NCBI GenBank assembly: GCA_937899725.1
Contig: CALCCA010000134.1
Span: forward strand, 1 to 33,631
Reading direction: 5' to 3'
DNA: 33,631 bases
Source of the DNA: an uncultured Halomicronema sp.
Lineage (GTDB): Bacteria; Cyanobacteriota; Cyanobacteriia; Phormidesmidales; Phormidesmidaceae
The notes under the pieces were generated by a model. The model had not been told where the DNA came from, searched no databases, and saw only the letters and a list, made by a program, of their open reading frames with translations. This document shows, one piece after another, positions 16,808 to 24,357 of this stretch. The translations under genes were made by a program, and so were the position numbers. The stretch's first letter is position 1. Each line of letters starts with the position of its first letter.

Positions 16808-17227
16808 CTAGGTATCGGCTATGAGTCTCTTGCCAATACTGACAACATCATCTGTGGCGTAACCCAGACCCCGATAAAAGTCCAGTACCTGCCGATTGGA
16901 ACTGCGAATAACAATATTGAGTTTGGGACACCCCATTGAAGTTAAGAGACGTTCGACTTCGGTCATCAGGGCTTGGCCATACCCTCGCTGCTGAAACGCC
17001 GGGGCCACAGCCAGATAAAACACGGAACCGCGGTGGCCGTCGTAGCCTGCCATGGCTGAGGCGATGAGCTGTCTGTCTAGCTCCCCGACTAACAATAAGT
17101 CAGGCTGGATGGATATTTTCCGCGTGATGTCTTGATCCGGGTCATTCCAGGGGCGAGTCAGTTCGCAAGCTTGCCACAGAGCGATGAGTGATTGTCGATC
17201 TTGCTCCCGGAACTTTCTGATTTCCAT
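16808..17227 (-). CDS. GNAT-family acetyltransferase, YpeA-like
   Basis: I start at the ATG at 17227 (MEIRKFREQDRQSLIALW), where resemblance to E. coli YpeA begins, rather than at a longer frame that would overlap the Mrp operon. The 139-residue protein is a single GNAT domain. It has the substrate-side motif TRPWNDPDQDITRKI, the core AGYDGHRGSVFYLAVAPAFQQRGYGQALM with the acetyl-CoA loop QQRGYGQA (about 79-86), and the family-typical ending VVSIGKRLI. The acceptor is unknown even for E. coli YpeA. It follows the last Mrp gene on the same strand by 80 bases and could be read through from that operon. Confidence 0.88.
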   Translation of the reverse strand: MEIRKFREQDRQSLIALWQACELTRPWNDPDQDITRKISIQPDLLLVGELDRQLIASAMAGYDGHRGSVFYLAVAPAFQQRGYGQALMTEVERLLTSMGCPKLNIVIRSSNRQVLDFYRGLGYATDDVVSIGKRLIADT

Positions 17228-17307
17228 CGTTATTTTTGTCTGGTCAGATATCCACCGTCTGATGCCTCTGCTGCTGGGCGATCGCCGCCGGGCAGCCCTC
17301 TCCTGAT

Positions 17308-17970
17308 TTACAGCAGGCCGCGATGGCGAATAAAGACGAGAATCGTCGCCCAAGCGCCGAGGGCCACTTTGAGCGCAACCAGAATATTGAGCAGCGGAAT
17401 CCAGCCGCCGCTGACCAGTGTGCCCAGCTCACCGGTCGGCAATTCTAGGCCCATTAACGACAGCACTGCGATCACGATGAAAATCAGTACCGAAACTTTT
17501 TCTAGCGTGGCGGCGCGCCAACGTTTATAGATGGCTTCCATCCACTGCGACGAAGAGGTGATGGCCACTAGGCCGATCGCAGTGCCCCCCGCCACCCCGG
17601 CGGCAAACCCCCCACCCGGACTCAAATGGCCGCGAATGGCGAGTTCGATGCTGACCAAGGCGGCGATCGTGGCTCCGAGTCGGGCCAGCACAATTGAGGG
17701 GGCGTCGTCGAACTGATAAATCGTGCAAGACGGCTGCTCATCGGCGAGCAAAAACCGGACTCCCATGATGGCGATGGTGAAGACGACCACTTCAAAAATC
17801 GTGTCGTACAGCCGGTTGCGAAAGATAATGCCTGACACGGCATTGGCGACGCCGCTGTCTTGCACTACTAGCTCAACCATCGGCAGTTCAGCCGTGTCGA
17901 TCGCCGGGTTGGGGAACACCAGCATTTGTATATACAGCGCGATCGCGGCCGCGACATAAACCCATCTCAT
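17308..17970 (-). CDS. mrpB: Mrp antiporter subunit B-like protein with N-terminal MbhE-like part
   Basis: The start is the ATG at 17970, which overlaps the previous stop as ATGA and has GGGAG 7 bases upstream. The 220-residue membrane protein has two parts. Residues about 1-85 (VSGIIFRNRLYDTIFEVVVFTIAIMGVRFLL) match the segment found in MrpA C-termini and MbhE. Residues about 95-215 carry the MnhB/MrpB signature RGHLSPGGGFAAGVAGG. In known Mrp complexes this subunit is part of the multi-protein Na+/H+ exchanger of the plasma membrane. It is the last gene of the C-D-E-F-G-A'-B operon. Confidence 0.85.
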   Translation of the reverse strand: MRWVYVAAAIALYIQMLVFPNPAIDTAELPMVELVVQDSGVANAVSGIIFRNRLYDTIFEVVVFTIAIMGVRFLLADEQPSCTIYQFDDAPSIVLARLGATIAALVSIELAIRGHLSPGGGFAAGVAGGTAIGLVAITSSSQWMEAIYKRWRAATLEKVSVLIFIVIAVLSLMGLELPTGELGTLVSGGWIPLLNILVALKVALGAWATILVFIRHRGLL

Positions 17971-18620
17971 GGCTGACTCTCCCAAATATTGTGCCTAGCG
18001 TCTGGCGAGTCGCTAATATTAGCGGCGGTAATTTGTCGCGAGCGACAAAAACTGACGCTAGCCAGGGTAGGCGGCACACCGTTTTGCACAATTTCCAGGA
18101 GTCTCGGCAGTCGGACGCTGAGGTGGTAGGGCGCACTCGCTGTCGACTGAGCGGTTGTCGGGGTGAGGGTCTCGGTCACCGCTGTGCAGGTGGCATGAAT
18201 TTCTTTTTTTTCTAAGGCAAACTGGAGCGCCTGGGGGCTGGCATAGGGCACGATTTCGAGACGCAGATAATGGCGACTCAGGGCTTGACGGAGTGCTTTT
18301 GACAAGGGCTGAGCGAGGGGGGGCTCCTGTGAGGCGGGCTCGTCGGGGTTACAGGGCGCGGCGGCCAACAGGCCTAACCGTAGGCTCATGGACGATCGCA
18401 CCGCAATGGCATACAGCGTGATCGACAGCATCGTACCCACTAGGGCTTCCGTCAAGGCCACATCGGCGGCCCCAAACAGGGCGTACACGAGCGCCGCGAC
18501 GGCCCCCACGATGCCACGAATCACCAGGGCATGATACGGGTTTCTCTGGGCGACCAACATGCCCGCCGTTAAGGGCAGCAGCACCGCGATCACGACGATA
18601 TAAAAATCTTCAAACATCAT
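17967..18620 (-). CDS. MrpA C-terminal-like (MbhD/DUF4040) subunit with soluble tail
   Basis: The 217-residue product has three membrane helices (about 5-85) containing IVGAVAALVYALFGAADVALTEALVGT, the MbhD/DUF4040 motif also found near the end of full-length MrpA. About 130 further residues form a soluble tail with PYASPQALQFALEKKEIHATCT and YHLSVRLPRLLEIV; I do not recognise it. The large NuoL-like antiporter part of MrpA is missing, so this is the short MrpA of cyanobacterial operons, not a truncated pseudogene. It overlaps the MrpG gene by 11 bases and the next gene by ATGA. Confidence 0.82.
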   Translation of the reverse strand: MMFEDFYIVVIAVLLPLTAGMLVAQRNPYHALVIRGIVGAVAALVYALFGAADVALTEALVGTMLSITLYAIAVRSSMSLRLGLLAAAPCNPDEPASQEPPLAQPLSKALRQALSRHYLRLEIVPYASPQALQFALEKKEIHATCTAVTETLTPTTAQSTASAPYHLSVRLPRLLEIVQNGVPPTLASVSFCRSRQITAANISDSPDARHNIWESQP

Positions 18621-18888
18621 CCCCCCCGGTGCTGGAGCAGTAGGCCAACACGTATCCCAAGACCGTATTCCAAATGGCTAGAGAAATCAGGGCTAGCACC
18701 AGCAGCGGCCACTCACTGGGAATTTTGAGCAGCAACCCGACCACGATACTCATGGAGCCCAGCGTATCCGACACCGAGAGGCTGTGCAGCTTGAACAGGA
18801 CTGAGCGTTCTCCTAAAAGCGGCAAGGTGCCCCAAAACCAAAAGATAATGCCCGAAACAATCAGGCCATAGCTGAGAACATCAATCAT
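18610..18888 (-). CDS. mrpG: Mrp antiporter subunit G
   Basis: A 92-residue protein with three membrane helices and the MnhG/PhaG signature FKLHSLSVSDTLGSMSIVVGLL. It is a small accessory subunit of the Mrp Na+/H+ antiporter complex. Its ATG overlaps the MrpF stop (ATGA), indicating translational coupling, and its 3' end overlaps the MrpA-like gene. Length is slightly short for the family but complete. Confidence 0.88.
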   Translation of the reverse strand: MIDVLSYGLIVSGIIFWFWGTLPLLGERSVLFKLHSLSVSDTLGSMSIVVGLLLKIPSEWPLLVLALISLAIWNTVLGYVLAYCSSTGGDDV

Positions 18889-19136
18889 AGTTCGTTCATT
18901 CGTCTGAGGACGTGGGCTAACAGCATGAGGGAAGCATTGCCAACGCTTAAAATGAGCACCCCGACGAGGCCAATCATCCAGTCGTCACGTAACACTGAAA
19001 CGACCAAAATCATGATGGAAGTCTTGGTGGCAATGCTCGCAAAAGCGAGCATAGTTTGCCAAATATCCTCATCTTGCCAAGCTTCATAGATCGGAATAAG
19101 CAAAGCCAACGTCATGGCGATTAAGATTCCATTCAT
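18885..19136 (-). CDS. mrpF: Mrp antiporter subunit F
   Basis: An 83-residue protein with three predicted membrane helices (about 2-16, 30-50, 55-77) and the position and length of MrpF/PhaF. The sequence is divergent; the family's usual GPT.aDRv motif is replaced by QDEDIWQTMLAFASIATKTSIMILVV. Assignment rests on size, topology and its place between E and G. It follows the mrpE gene by 86 bases, the only real gap in the operon, and is ATGA-coupled to mrpG. Confidence 0.78.
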   Translation of the reverse strand: MNGILIAMTLALLIPIYEAWQDEDIWQTMLAFASIATKTSIMILVVSVLRDDWMIGLVGVLILSVGNASLMLLAHVLRRMNEL

Positions 19137-19222
19137 AGGGCCAGTGAAGCCTGCTGGCTAAAGGAAAAACGCATCTAAAAACCTCATTAATTAAAGACCA
19201 ACCAAAATTAAATTAGTGATGT

Positions 19223-19651
19223 TTAGCTGTTGATTCTCTTGACTTTTGCTCGTTTACCCTGCTTGGCTTGCTGCCGTCGCCGGACTCGATGAACTTCATA
19301 CAAACCGTTTTCGTGATATTTCAAAACAATGGTTTTGGGGGTAAACGTAATCAGAAAGATATCTAAAAAAATTAAACCTGGTGTGCGATTGGGTTTGACA
19401 TGCTCCATCACAATATCTTCTTTAGCGTGGGGGCGAAGCATGATTTCTACGGCTTCGAAATAAGCTTGGGGAATGGCCACTAAAATTTCCCATAAAACAT
19501 GTAGCCAATCCTTCAAAGCTGCCGTCAATGTCCGATTTCTGGGCAGCACGAGGGCGACGCAGACGCCAATGATGATATTGGCTGGGCGAAAATCAGCGGT
19601 CAGCAAAAACCAAATAACCAACCGTAAAACTAAATCGAGATAGCCAATCAT
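19223..19651 (-). CDS. mrpE: Mrp antiporter subunit E
   Basis: The 142-residue product has one or two N-terminal helices (LRLVIWFLLTADFRPANIIIGVCVALVLPR), typical of MnhE/MrpE. The conserved block follows (VLWEILVAIPQAYFEAVEIMLRP, TPKTIVLKYHENGLYEVH), and a basic tail rich in Lys/Arg ends it. MrpE is needed for full Mrp activity in studied species. Its start codon overlaps the MrpD stop as ATGA. The tail after about 125 is more basic than usual and probably cytoplasmic. Confidence 0.87.
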   Translation of the reverse strand: MIGYLDLVLRLVIWFLLTADFRPANIIIGVCVALVLPRNRTLTAALKDWLHVLWEILVAIPQAYFEAVEIMLRPHAKEDIVMEHVKPNRTPGLIFLDIFLITFTPKTIVLKYHENGLYEVHRVRRRQQAKQGKRAKVKRINS

Positions 19652-21090
19652 GCCGCCACCATGCCTAACAACAACAGCAGCATGAGGCTCATGCCGCCAA
19701 TTAAATGCTCAAATCGCTCGATGCCGGTGGGGAGTTTAGGGAGCCCTCGACGCAACCAGAGGCCGTAGATCGCCCAACCAGTGGCTAGGGTTGCCAAAGC
19801 CATCAACACCTTGCTGAGGCTATAGATTTCGAGGTGCTGACCACTGGCCAGCACCAGCCCACCCAACAGCAGCCCGATCGCGCACCCAAAGCCAACTTGA
19901 GCGCTCCGTTTTTCTGACTTGTCCGGGAGCTGAAAGGGGAGAAAAATAAACTTGGCAAAGGCGATCGCTGTGCCCAGAGCGGCCAGATTCATGACCCAGG
20001 TGATGGTCGGGGGCAGATCTTGCACGGTTAACGCTTTGGCCTCAAACCCCGATAGCAGCGGCATGCCCGAAATCGAGAGGGCCGCGATCGTGACGGCCAG
20101 CCACTGCCAGCGTGCCATCGGCGTCCGCTGCAGCATCTGAAATTTGCGACTGGGGAGGTTGCCCGCGAGCAAAAAGAGCACTGCCTTGGCCAACCCGTGG
20201 GTGAGGGCGTAAAAGCCTGCTACCGCTGGATTCGCCAAGACAAACCCCATTTGAGAAATCGTACTAGAGGCCAGCATACGCTTGGTATCTTTCTCAAAAA
20301 TGGCGTAGGTCACCCCCAAAAAGGCCGTGCCCATGCTAAATAGCTGCACCGCTGGAGCCACGTTATCAGCCATGAGCGCTAGGCGCACGAGGGGAAAGAC
20401 GCCGGTTTTGACAACGGCCCCTGACAGCATTGCCGAGACGGGGGTGTCGGCCTCGGCATGGGTCAGGGGTAACCACAGACCGGAGACAAAGATGCCGCCC
20501 TTGGTAAACAGGCCAATCATCAGCAGCGCGATCGCCGCCGGGGGGGCGTTTTGGACTGCCGTAAAGGCAAATACCCCTGTGGTCTGATATACCAGAGCCG
20601 CCCCCATGAGATAAAACAGCATGGCGGTGTTGCTGACAAACAGGTAGCGCAACCCCACCCAAATAGCGCGATCGCTGCGGGGGTAGGCCATCAGCAAAAA
20701 CGCGGCGATGCCGATGACCTCTAATGCCACGTAGAGGCTAATCAAGTCAGCGCAGATAAAGACGGCGTTAACGCTGCCGTGCAAAATCACCGTTTGCGTA
20801 TAGAAAAACTTTGATTTGTTTTTCTGCCAGCAGTAGAGCACTACGGCGGCGGTGACTAGGGCATTGGTTAAAACAAAGTAGCCGCTGAGCCCATCCACCA
20901 CCAGCGTGACGCCAAAATTGTCGATCAGTTCGATCGTCAGGGGGGTGGGAGCAACGATGTGCCAAAGACCGTAGGCCATCGACACGCAGGCCATGCCCAA
21001 GGCAAAAAACCGATTAGATCGGGGCAACAAATAGCTGCTGAAGCCGATGAAGAGGGGCAGGGCAATCCAAACAATGGTGGGTGTGTTCAT
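19648..21090 (-). CDS. mrpD: Mrp antiporter subunit D-like (NuoL/M/N family proton-translocating subunit)
   Basis: The 480-residue product has about 14 membrane helices and the NuoL/M/N antiporter-like core. There is a conserved Glu in LISLYVALEVIGIAAFLLMAYPRSD (TM5 region), Lys in FTKGGIFVSGLWLPLTHAEADTPVSAMLSGAVVKTGVFPLVRL, then AIFEKDTKRMLASSTISQMGFVLA and a further helix pair with GLAKAVLFLLAGNL. These are the usual ion-path residues. It is the only large antiporter-like subunit in this operon. It is ATGA-coupled to mrpC before it and mrpE after it. A role as a stray NDH-1 subunit is less likely given its neighbours. Confidence 0.9.
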   Translation of the reverse strand: MNTPTIVWIALPLFIGFSSYLLPRSNRFFALGMACVSMAYGLWHIVAPTPLTIELIDNFGVTLVVDGLSGYFVLTNALVTAAVVLYCWQKNKSKFFYTQTVILHGSVNAVFICADLISLYVALEVIGIAAFLLMAYPRSDRAIWVGLRYLFVSNTAMLFYLMGAALVYQTTGVFAFTAVQNAPPAAIALLMIGLFTKGGIFVSGLWLPLTHAEADTPVSAMLSGAVVKTGVFPLVRLALMADNVAPAVQLFSMGTAFLGVTYAIFEKDTKRMLASSTISQMGFVLANPAVAGFYALTHGLAKAVLFLLAGNLPSRKFQMLQRTPMARWQWLAVTIAALSISGMPLLSGFEAKALTVQDLPPTITWVMNLAALGTAIAFAKFIFLPFQLPDKSEKRSAQVGFGCAIGLLLGGLVLASGQHLEIYSLSKVLMALATLATGWAIYGLWLRRGLPKLPTGIERFEHLIGGMSLMLLLLLGMVAA

Positions 21091-21467
21091 GGTGTGTTGC
21101 TCTGCTCGATCTCGCTGGTCTCTAGCGTGGGATTATCGCGTGACAGCTTCATGACGCCCACCAGCATCAAAGCTTGAATCGAAAAGCCGATGACGATCGC
21201 CGTCAAAATTACCGCCTGAGGCACCGGATCCGCGTAGGCTCCCGCTTGGGTACCGGTCACAATCGGAGCCAAGAATCCGCCCCGCGCCGCCACCAGCACA
21301 TAAAACGCAATCACCCCAGTACTCATCACATCCATCGAGAGGATTTTCATGATCAGGTTGCGCTTCCAAATAATGCCGACAAAGCCAATGAGAACAGTGG
21401 CAAAGACCCAAGCCGCCAAAATTGCCTGGGCCGTCATCGGCAGGGTTAACGGGGGAGGAGTCGTCAT
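21087..21467 (-). CDS. mrpC: Mrp antiporter subunit C (NuoK-like)
   Basis: I choose the ATG at 21467; the frame is open further up with a TTG at 21533 and an ATG at 21524, so the start is uncertain. The 126-residue product has three helices and the NuoK/MnhC core (IGFVGIIWKRNLIMKILSMDVMSTGVIAFYVLVA, then DPVPQAVILTAIVIGFSIQALMLVGVMKL). DPVPQALILTAIVIG is the diagnostic block of MrpC. It is the first gene of the operon, and its stop overlaps the mrpD start. No clear promoter is visible in the ~200 bases upstream. Confidence 0.87.
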   Translation of the reverse strand: MTTPPPLTLPMTAQAILAAWVFATVLIGFVGIIWKRNLIMKILSMDVMSTGVIAFYVLVAARGGFLAPIVTGTQAGAYADPVPQAVILTAIVIGFSIQALMLVGVMKLSRDNPTLETSEIEQSNTP

Positions 21468-21683
21468 GAATAGCAGGCGATCGGTGAATAGGGGGATGGA
21501 AGCTAGAGAGCAAAGCTCAAACATAGGCCGCAATAATTCATAGACTAAATACTATCATGACCTTGTTTTCCATTAACTGAAGTCTAGTGAATTTTATTCG
21601 GCGGTAGGGCAATTCGCTCTCCTCTTTCCCAATCCTGCCATCCCTGGTTTGATAGAACTGTTCTGTCTGAGAGCTTGCAACCG

Positions 21684-22034
21684 ATGCCCCTGATTAAGGT
21701 TCAAACTTCGCTGCCCACCCCTGATAAAGCGGACGTTGAGGCTATGTTGAAGGCGCTATCCAGCAGCCTAGCTACTCACTTGGGTAAACCCGAAGCCTAC
21801 GTGATGACGGCGTTTGAAGGGGACGTGCCGATGACCTTTGGGGGCTCGACCGACCCCGTTTGCTACATCGAAATTAAAAGCGTCGGCACCATGGGCGCTA
21901 AAACTAAAACCATGAGTCAAGACTTTTGCGCCCAGGTAGAAGGAACCCTGGGCGTGCCCCAAAACCGCACTTATATCGAGTTTGCCGACGCCGCTGGTGC
22001 CATGTGGGGCTGGAACGGTAAGACCTTTGGTTAA
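21684..22034 (+). CDS. MIF-like tautomerase (phenylpyruvate tautomerase-related)
   Basis: I start at the ATG at 21684, so the mature protein begins with the catalytic N-terminal proline (MPLIKVQTS). The TTG nine bases upstream would destroy this. The 116-residue product is a full-length member of the macrophage migration inhibitory factor family. It shows the conserved segments LGKPEAYVMTAFEGDVPMTFGGSTDPVCYIEIKSVG and NRTYIEFADAAGAMWGWNGKTF. Family members form trimers and tautomerise phenylpyruvate or dopachrome-like compounds; the natural substrate in bacteria is unclear. The stop codon shares bases with the stop of convergent dnaX (TTAA, 22031-22034). Confidence 0.92.
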   Translation: MPLIKVQTSLPTPDKADVEAMLKALSSSLATHLGKPEAYVMTAFEGDVPMTFGGSTDPVCYIEIKSVGTMGAKTKTMSQDFCAQVEGTLGVPQNRTYIEFADAAGAMWGWNGKTFG

Positions 22035-24049
22035 AACGGCACGTCGCTGCCGGGAGACGAAGAGGGCTTGGGCTTATCCCCTTTCGGAGACTGACCGTTC
22101 TGCTCGCTGGCGGCCTCCTCATTTTCGTCATCATCTAGGTTGACGATTTGGCCGTTAAAAAACTCGGCAAAACTTTTGACCGCTCGATCTAAATCGGTGC
22201 TGGGCTGCCAATCGGCTGCCGGTGTGGCGGTGGGCGATGCGGCGGATGGCGCGGCGGCGGGCGGTGGGCTCGCTGCTGGACTGGTGGCAGGCCGATACGG
22301 TGCGGCTGGAGGTTGGTATGGGGCCGGTGTGGCTGCTGCCCCGCCACCCAGGGATGGCGGGGCCGGTGAGGGGCCAGAGCCGGCCCCAGACGATGGACTG
22401 TCTGGCGGGGCGTCGGCGACCTCTAACGTGACTTTGACCGGTTGGCTAAATAACTGCTCAAAGGCTGCTTCAATATTGGCCACGCGGCCCTGCGCCATTT
22501 TGAACAGCGGCTTGGATTTGATGCCAATGCGGGCCACGCGCCCGTCGTAGTGGATCAGGTGGCCCTGCTGCTGCAGTAGGGCTCGGGTACCCATGGGCTG
22601 CAGATGGGCGATCACCTGGGCCCAGGTGGCGACCAGTTCGGCGGGCGTGGTCGCTGTGTTGTCCGTTGTGGATACGTCAACGTTGGGTTCGGCGATCGCG
22701 GGCGGTTCCGCCGCCGGTTCACTCGATGGCGAGGTCTCGGGTGGCTGGGTCTCGGCCGCAGTGGGCGGTGCCTGGGGTGGTGTGGTCGGCACGGTCGGCG
22801 GCAGTGCTGGTGCAGCAGCAGCGGGCGGCGGTGTTGAGGTGGGTACCGCCGGTGCCACTGGTGGCGTGACTGGGGGTGACGTTGGGGCCGGCACCGGTGC
22901 TGCGGGTCGCGCTGGGATCGATGGCGCGGCAGCGATCGCCCCCACCCCGGCTGACACCTGCGCCGATGGCAGCAAATTCATCAAGGTCACCTCTAGCCAC
23001 AGTCGCGGCTGAGTCGTGTTGCGGAGTTGCGTTTCGGCTTCGCGCAGAGTCTTTTGGCCGGTCAGCAGCAGCGGCAGCGCCACCGCCTGGGCAAAGGTTC
23101 TCATGGCTTCCCAGGTGGGCGGCGTCACGGGGACGAGATCAGCGCGATTGCCCGCCGTTTTCGCAATGATCAGGTCGCGATAAAAGCCTGCCAGATTTTG
23201 TAGCACAATCATGGGTTCGCGACCCCGATCCATCAGGCGGCGCACGGTATCGAGGGTGGTGATGCTGTCGTCAGCGGCGATCGCCTGCACCAGCGCCAGC
23301 AAATCGCGCTCGGGTACTGCCCCCACCAAATCCCACACTTTTTCAGCCGTAATCGGCGGGGCGAGCAGACTCAATTGATCCAGCAGGCTTTCGGCATCGC
23401 GCAGTCCGCCTTGGGCCACCTGAGCCACGAGCCGGAGGGCATCGTCCGTAATGTCGATCGCCTCTTGCTGGGCGATCGTGGTTAAGTGGCTGACCATCGC
23501 TTCGAGGGGAATGCGGCGAAAATCGAACCGCTGACAGCGAGAGATGATCGTCGGCAAGACGCGCTGCGGATCGGTGGTGGCGAGGACGAAAATGACCCGA
23601 TCCGGGGGCTCTTCCAGCGTTTTCAGTAGGGCATTGAATGCGGCCGTGCTGAGCATGTGGCACTCATCCACCACATAGACTTTGTAGCGACATTGGACGG
23701 GCGCAAACTGGGCGCGTTCAATCAGTTCGCGAATGTTATCCACGCCGGTGTTGCTGGCGGCGTCGATTTCCACAATGTCGAGAATAGAGCCGTTGTTGAC
23801 GCCGCGACAGACCTCGCACTGGCCACAGGGCTGCGGGTTCGGCGTCTCGTAGGTCAAACAGTTCAGCGATTTCGCTAAGATCCGAGCGCTTGAAGTTTTG
23901 CCCGTGCCGCGCGGGCCACAGAATAGATAGGCTGGGGCAATGCGCTGCTGCTCTAACGCATGGCTCAACGTTTGGGCGATCGCATCCTGCCCCACCAGTT
24001 GCGTGAAGGTTTGCGGTCGATATTTGTGGTGCAGCGGCTCATATCCCAT
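22031..24049 (-). CDS. dnaX: DNA polymerase III subunit gamma/tau
   Basis: I start at the ATG at 24049 (MGYEPLHHKYRPQTFTQLVGQD), the family start. The 672-residue product is the clamp-loader ATPase. It has Walker A GPRGTGKT (about 45-52), a zinc module with PCGQCEVCRG, the Walker B region VYVVDECHMLS, and the sensor/arginine region ATTDPQRVLPTIISRCQRFDF. The AAA+ and oligomerisation domains (to about 370) are followed by a Pro/Ala/Thr-rich linker of about 110 residues, a conserved domain (VATWAQVIAHLQPMGTRALLQQQG...) and a second Pro/Ala-rich stretch with an acidic tail. No intein interrupts it, unlike dnaX of some cyanobacteria. I did not identify a gamma-producing frameshift site. Confidence 0.95.
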   Translation of the reverse strand: MGYEPLHHKYRPQTFTQLVGQDAIAQTLSHALEQQRIAPAYLFCGPRGTGKTSSARILAKSLNCLTYETPNPQPCGQCEVCRGVNNGSILDIVEIDAASNTGVDNIRELIERAQFAPVQCRYKVYVVDECHMLSTAAFNALLKTLEEPPDRVIFVLATTDPQRVLPTIISRCQRFDFRRIPLEAMVSHLTTIAQQEAIDITDDALRLVAQVAQGGLRDAESLLDQLSLLAPPITAEKVWDLVGAVPERDLLALVQAIAADDSITTLDTVRRLMDRGREPMIVLQNLAGFYRDLIIAKTAGNRADLVPVTPPTWEAMRTFAQAVALPLLLTGQKTLREAETQLRNTTQPRLWLEVTLMNLLPSAQVSAGVGAIAAAPSIPARPAAPVPAPTSPPVTPPVAPAVPTSTPPPAAAAPALPPTVPTTPPQAPPTAAETQPPETSPSSEPAAEPPAIAEPNVDVSTTDNTATTPAELVATWAQVIAHLQPMGTRALLQQQGHLIHYDGRVARIGIKSKPLFKMAQGRVANIEAAFEQLFSQPVKVTLEVADAPPDSPSSGAGSGPSPAPPSLGGGAAATPAPYQPPAAPYRPATSPAASPPPAAAPSAASPTATPAADWQPSTDLDRAVKSFAEFFNGQIVNLDDDENEEAASEQNGQSPKGDKPKPSSSPGSDVPF

Positions 24050-24251
24050 AGCTCTAAGATACCGGGGGGATGGGCAAGACGGGGTAATCCTCATTCTCAC
24101 TGATCGGACTCCCAATGCAAGCTGAGAAATGCGAGGGAGTAGCAGGGCGAAGGGGCAGGGGAGCAGAGGGGCTCGATATGTCGTCTGATTCCAGAGAATT
24201 GGGATAAAGACGCGGGGCTGGCATCAGTTAGTGACTTAATGGGTATACCGC

Positions 24252-24357
24252 AACGGTTTCAGCCCCTAACCGGCGTTTGTAGTGTGGGCGCGAGAAGGCT
24301 GGTTTCACCAGGGTTGGGAACTCACTGGTGACGGGCGCTATAGCGGCTGAAACGGTT
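24252..24357. repeat. Imperfect 13-bp inverted repeat flanking the 3' end of the DUF2079 gene
   Basis: AACGGTTTCAGCC (24252-24264) and GGCTGAAACGGTT (24345-24357) are inverted with one mismatch. The right arm lies inside the last codons of the DUF2079 gene. With the smaller CTGGT/ACCAG stem between them, they could form the transcript end. No T-run is seen. Confidence 0.4.

Noticed and set aside
22140-23170. Long plus-strand frames opposite dnaX rich in Gly/Ala/Val
   Set aside because: They are antisense shadows of the Pro/Ala-rich linkers of dnaX and show no family motif or ribosome site.
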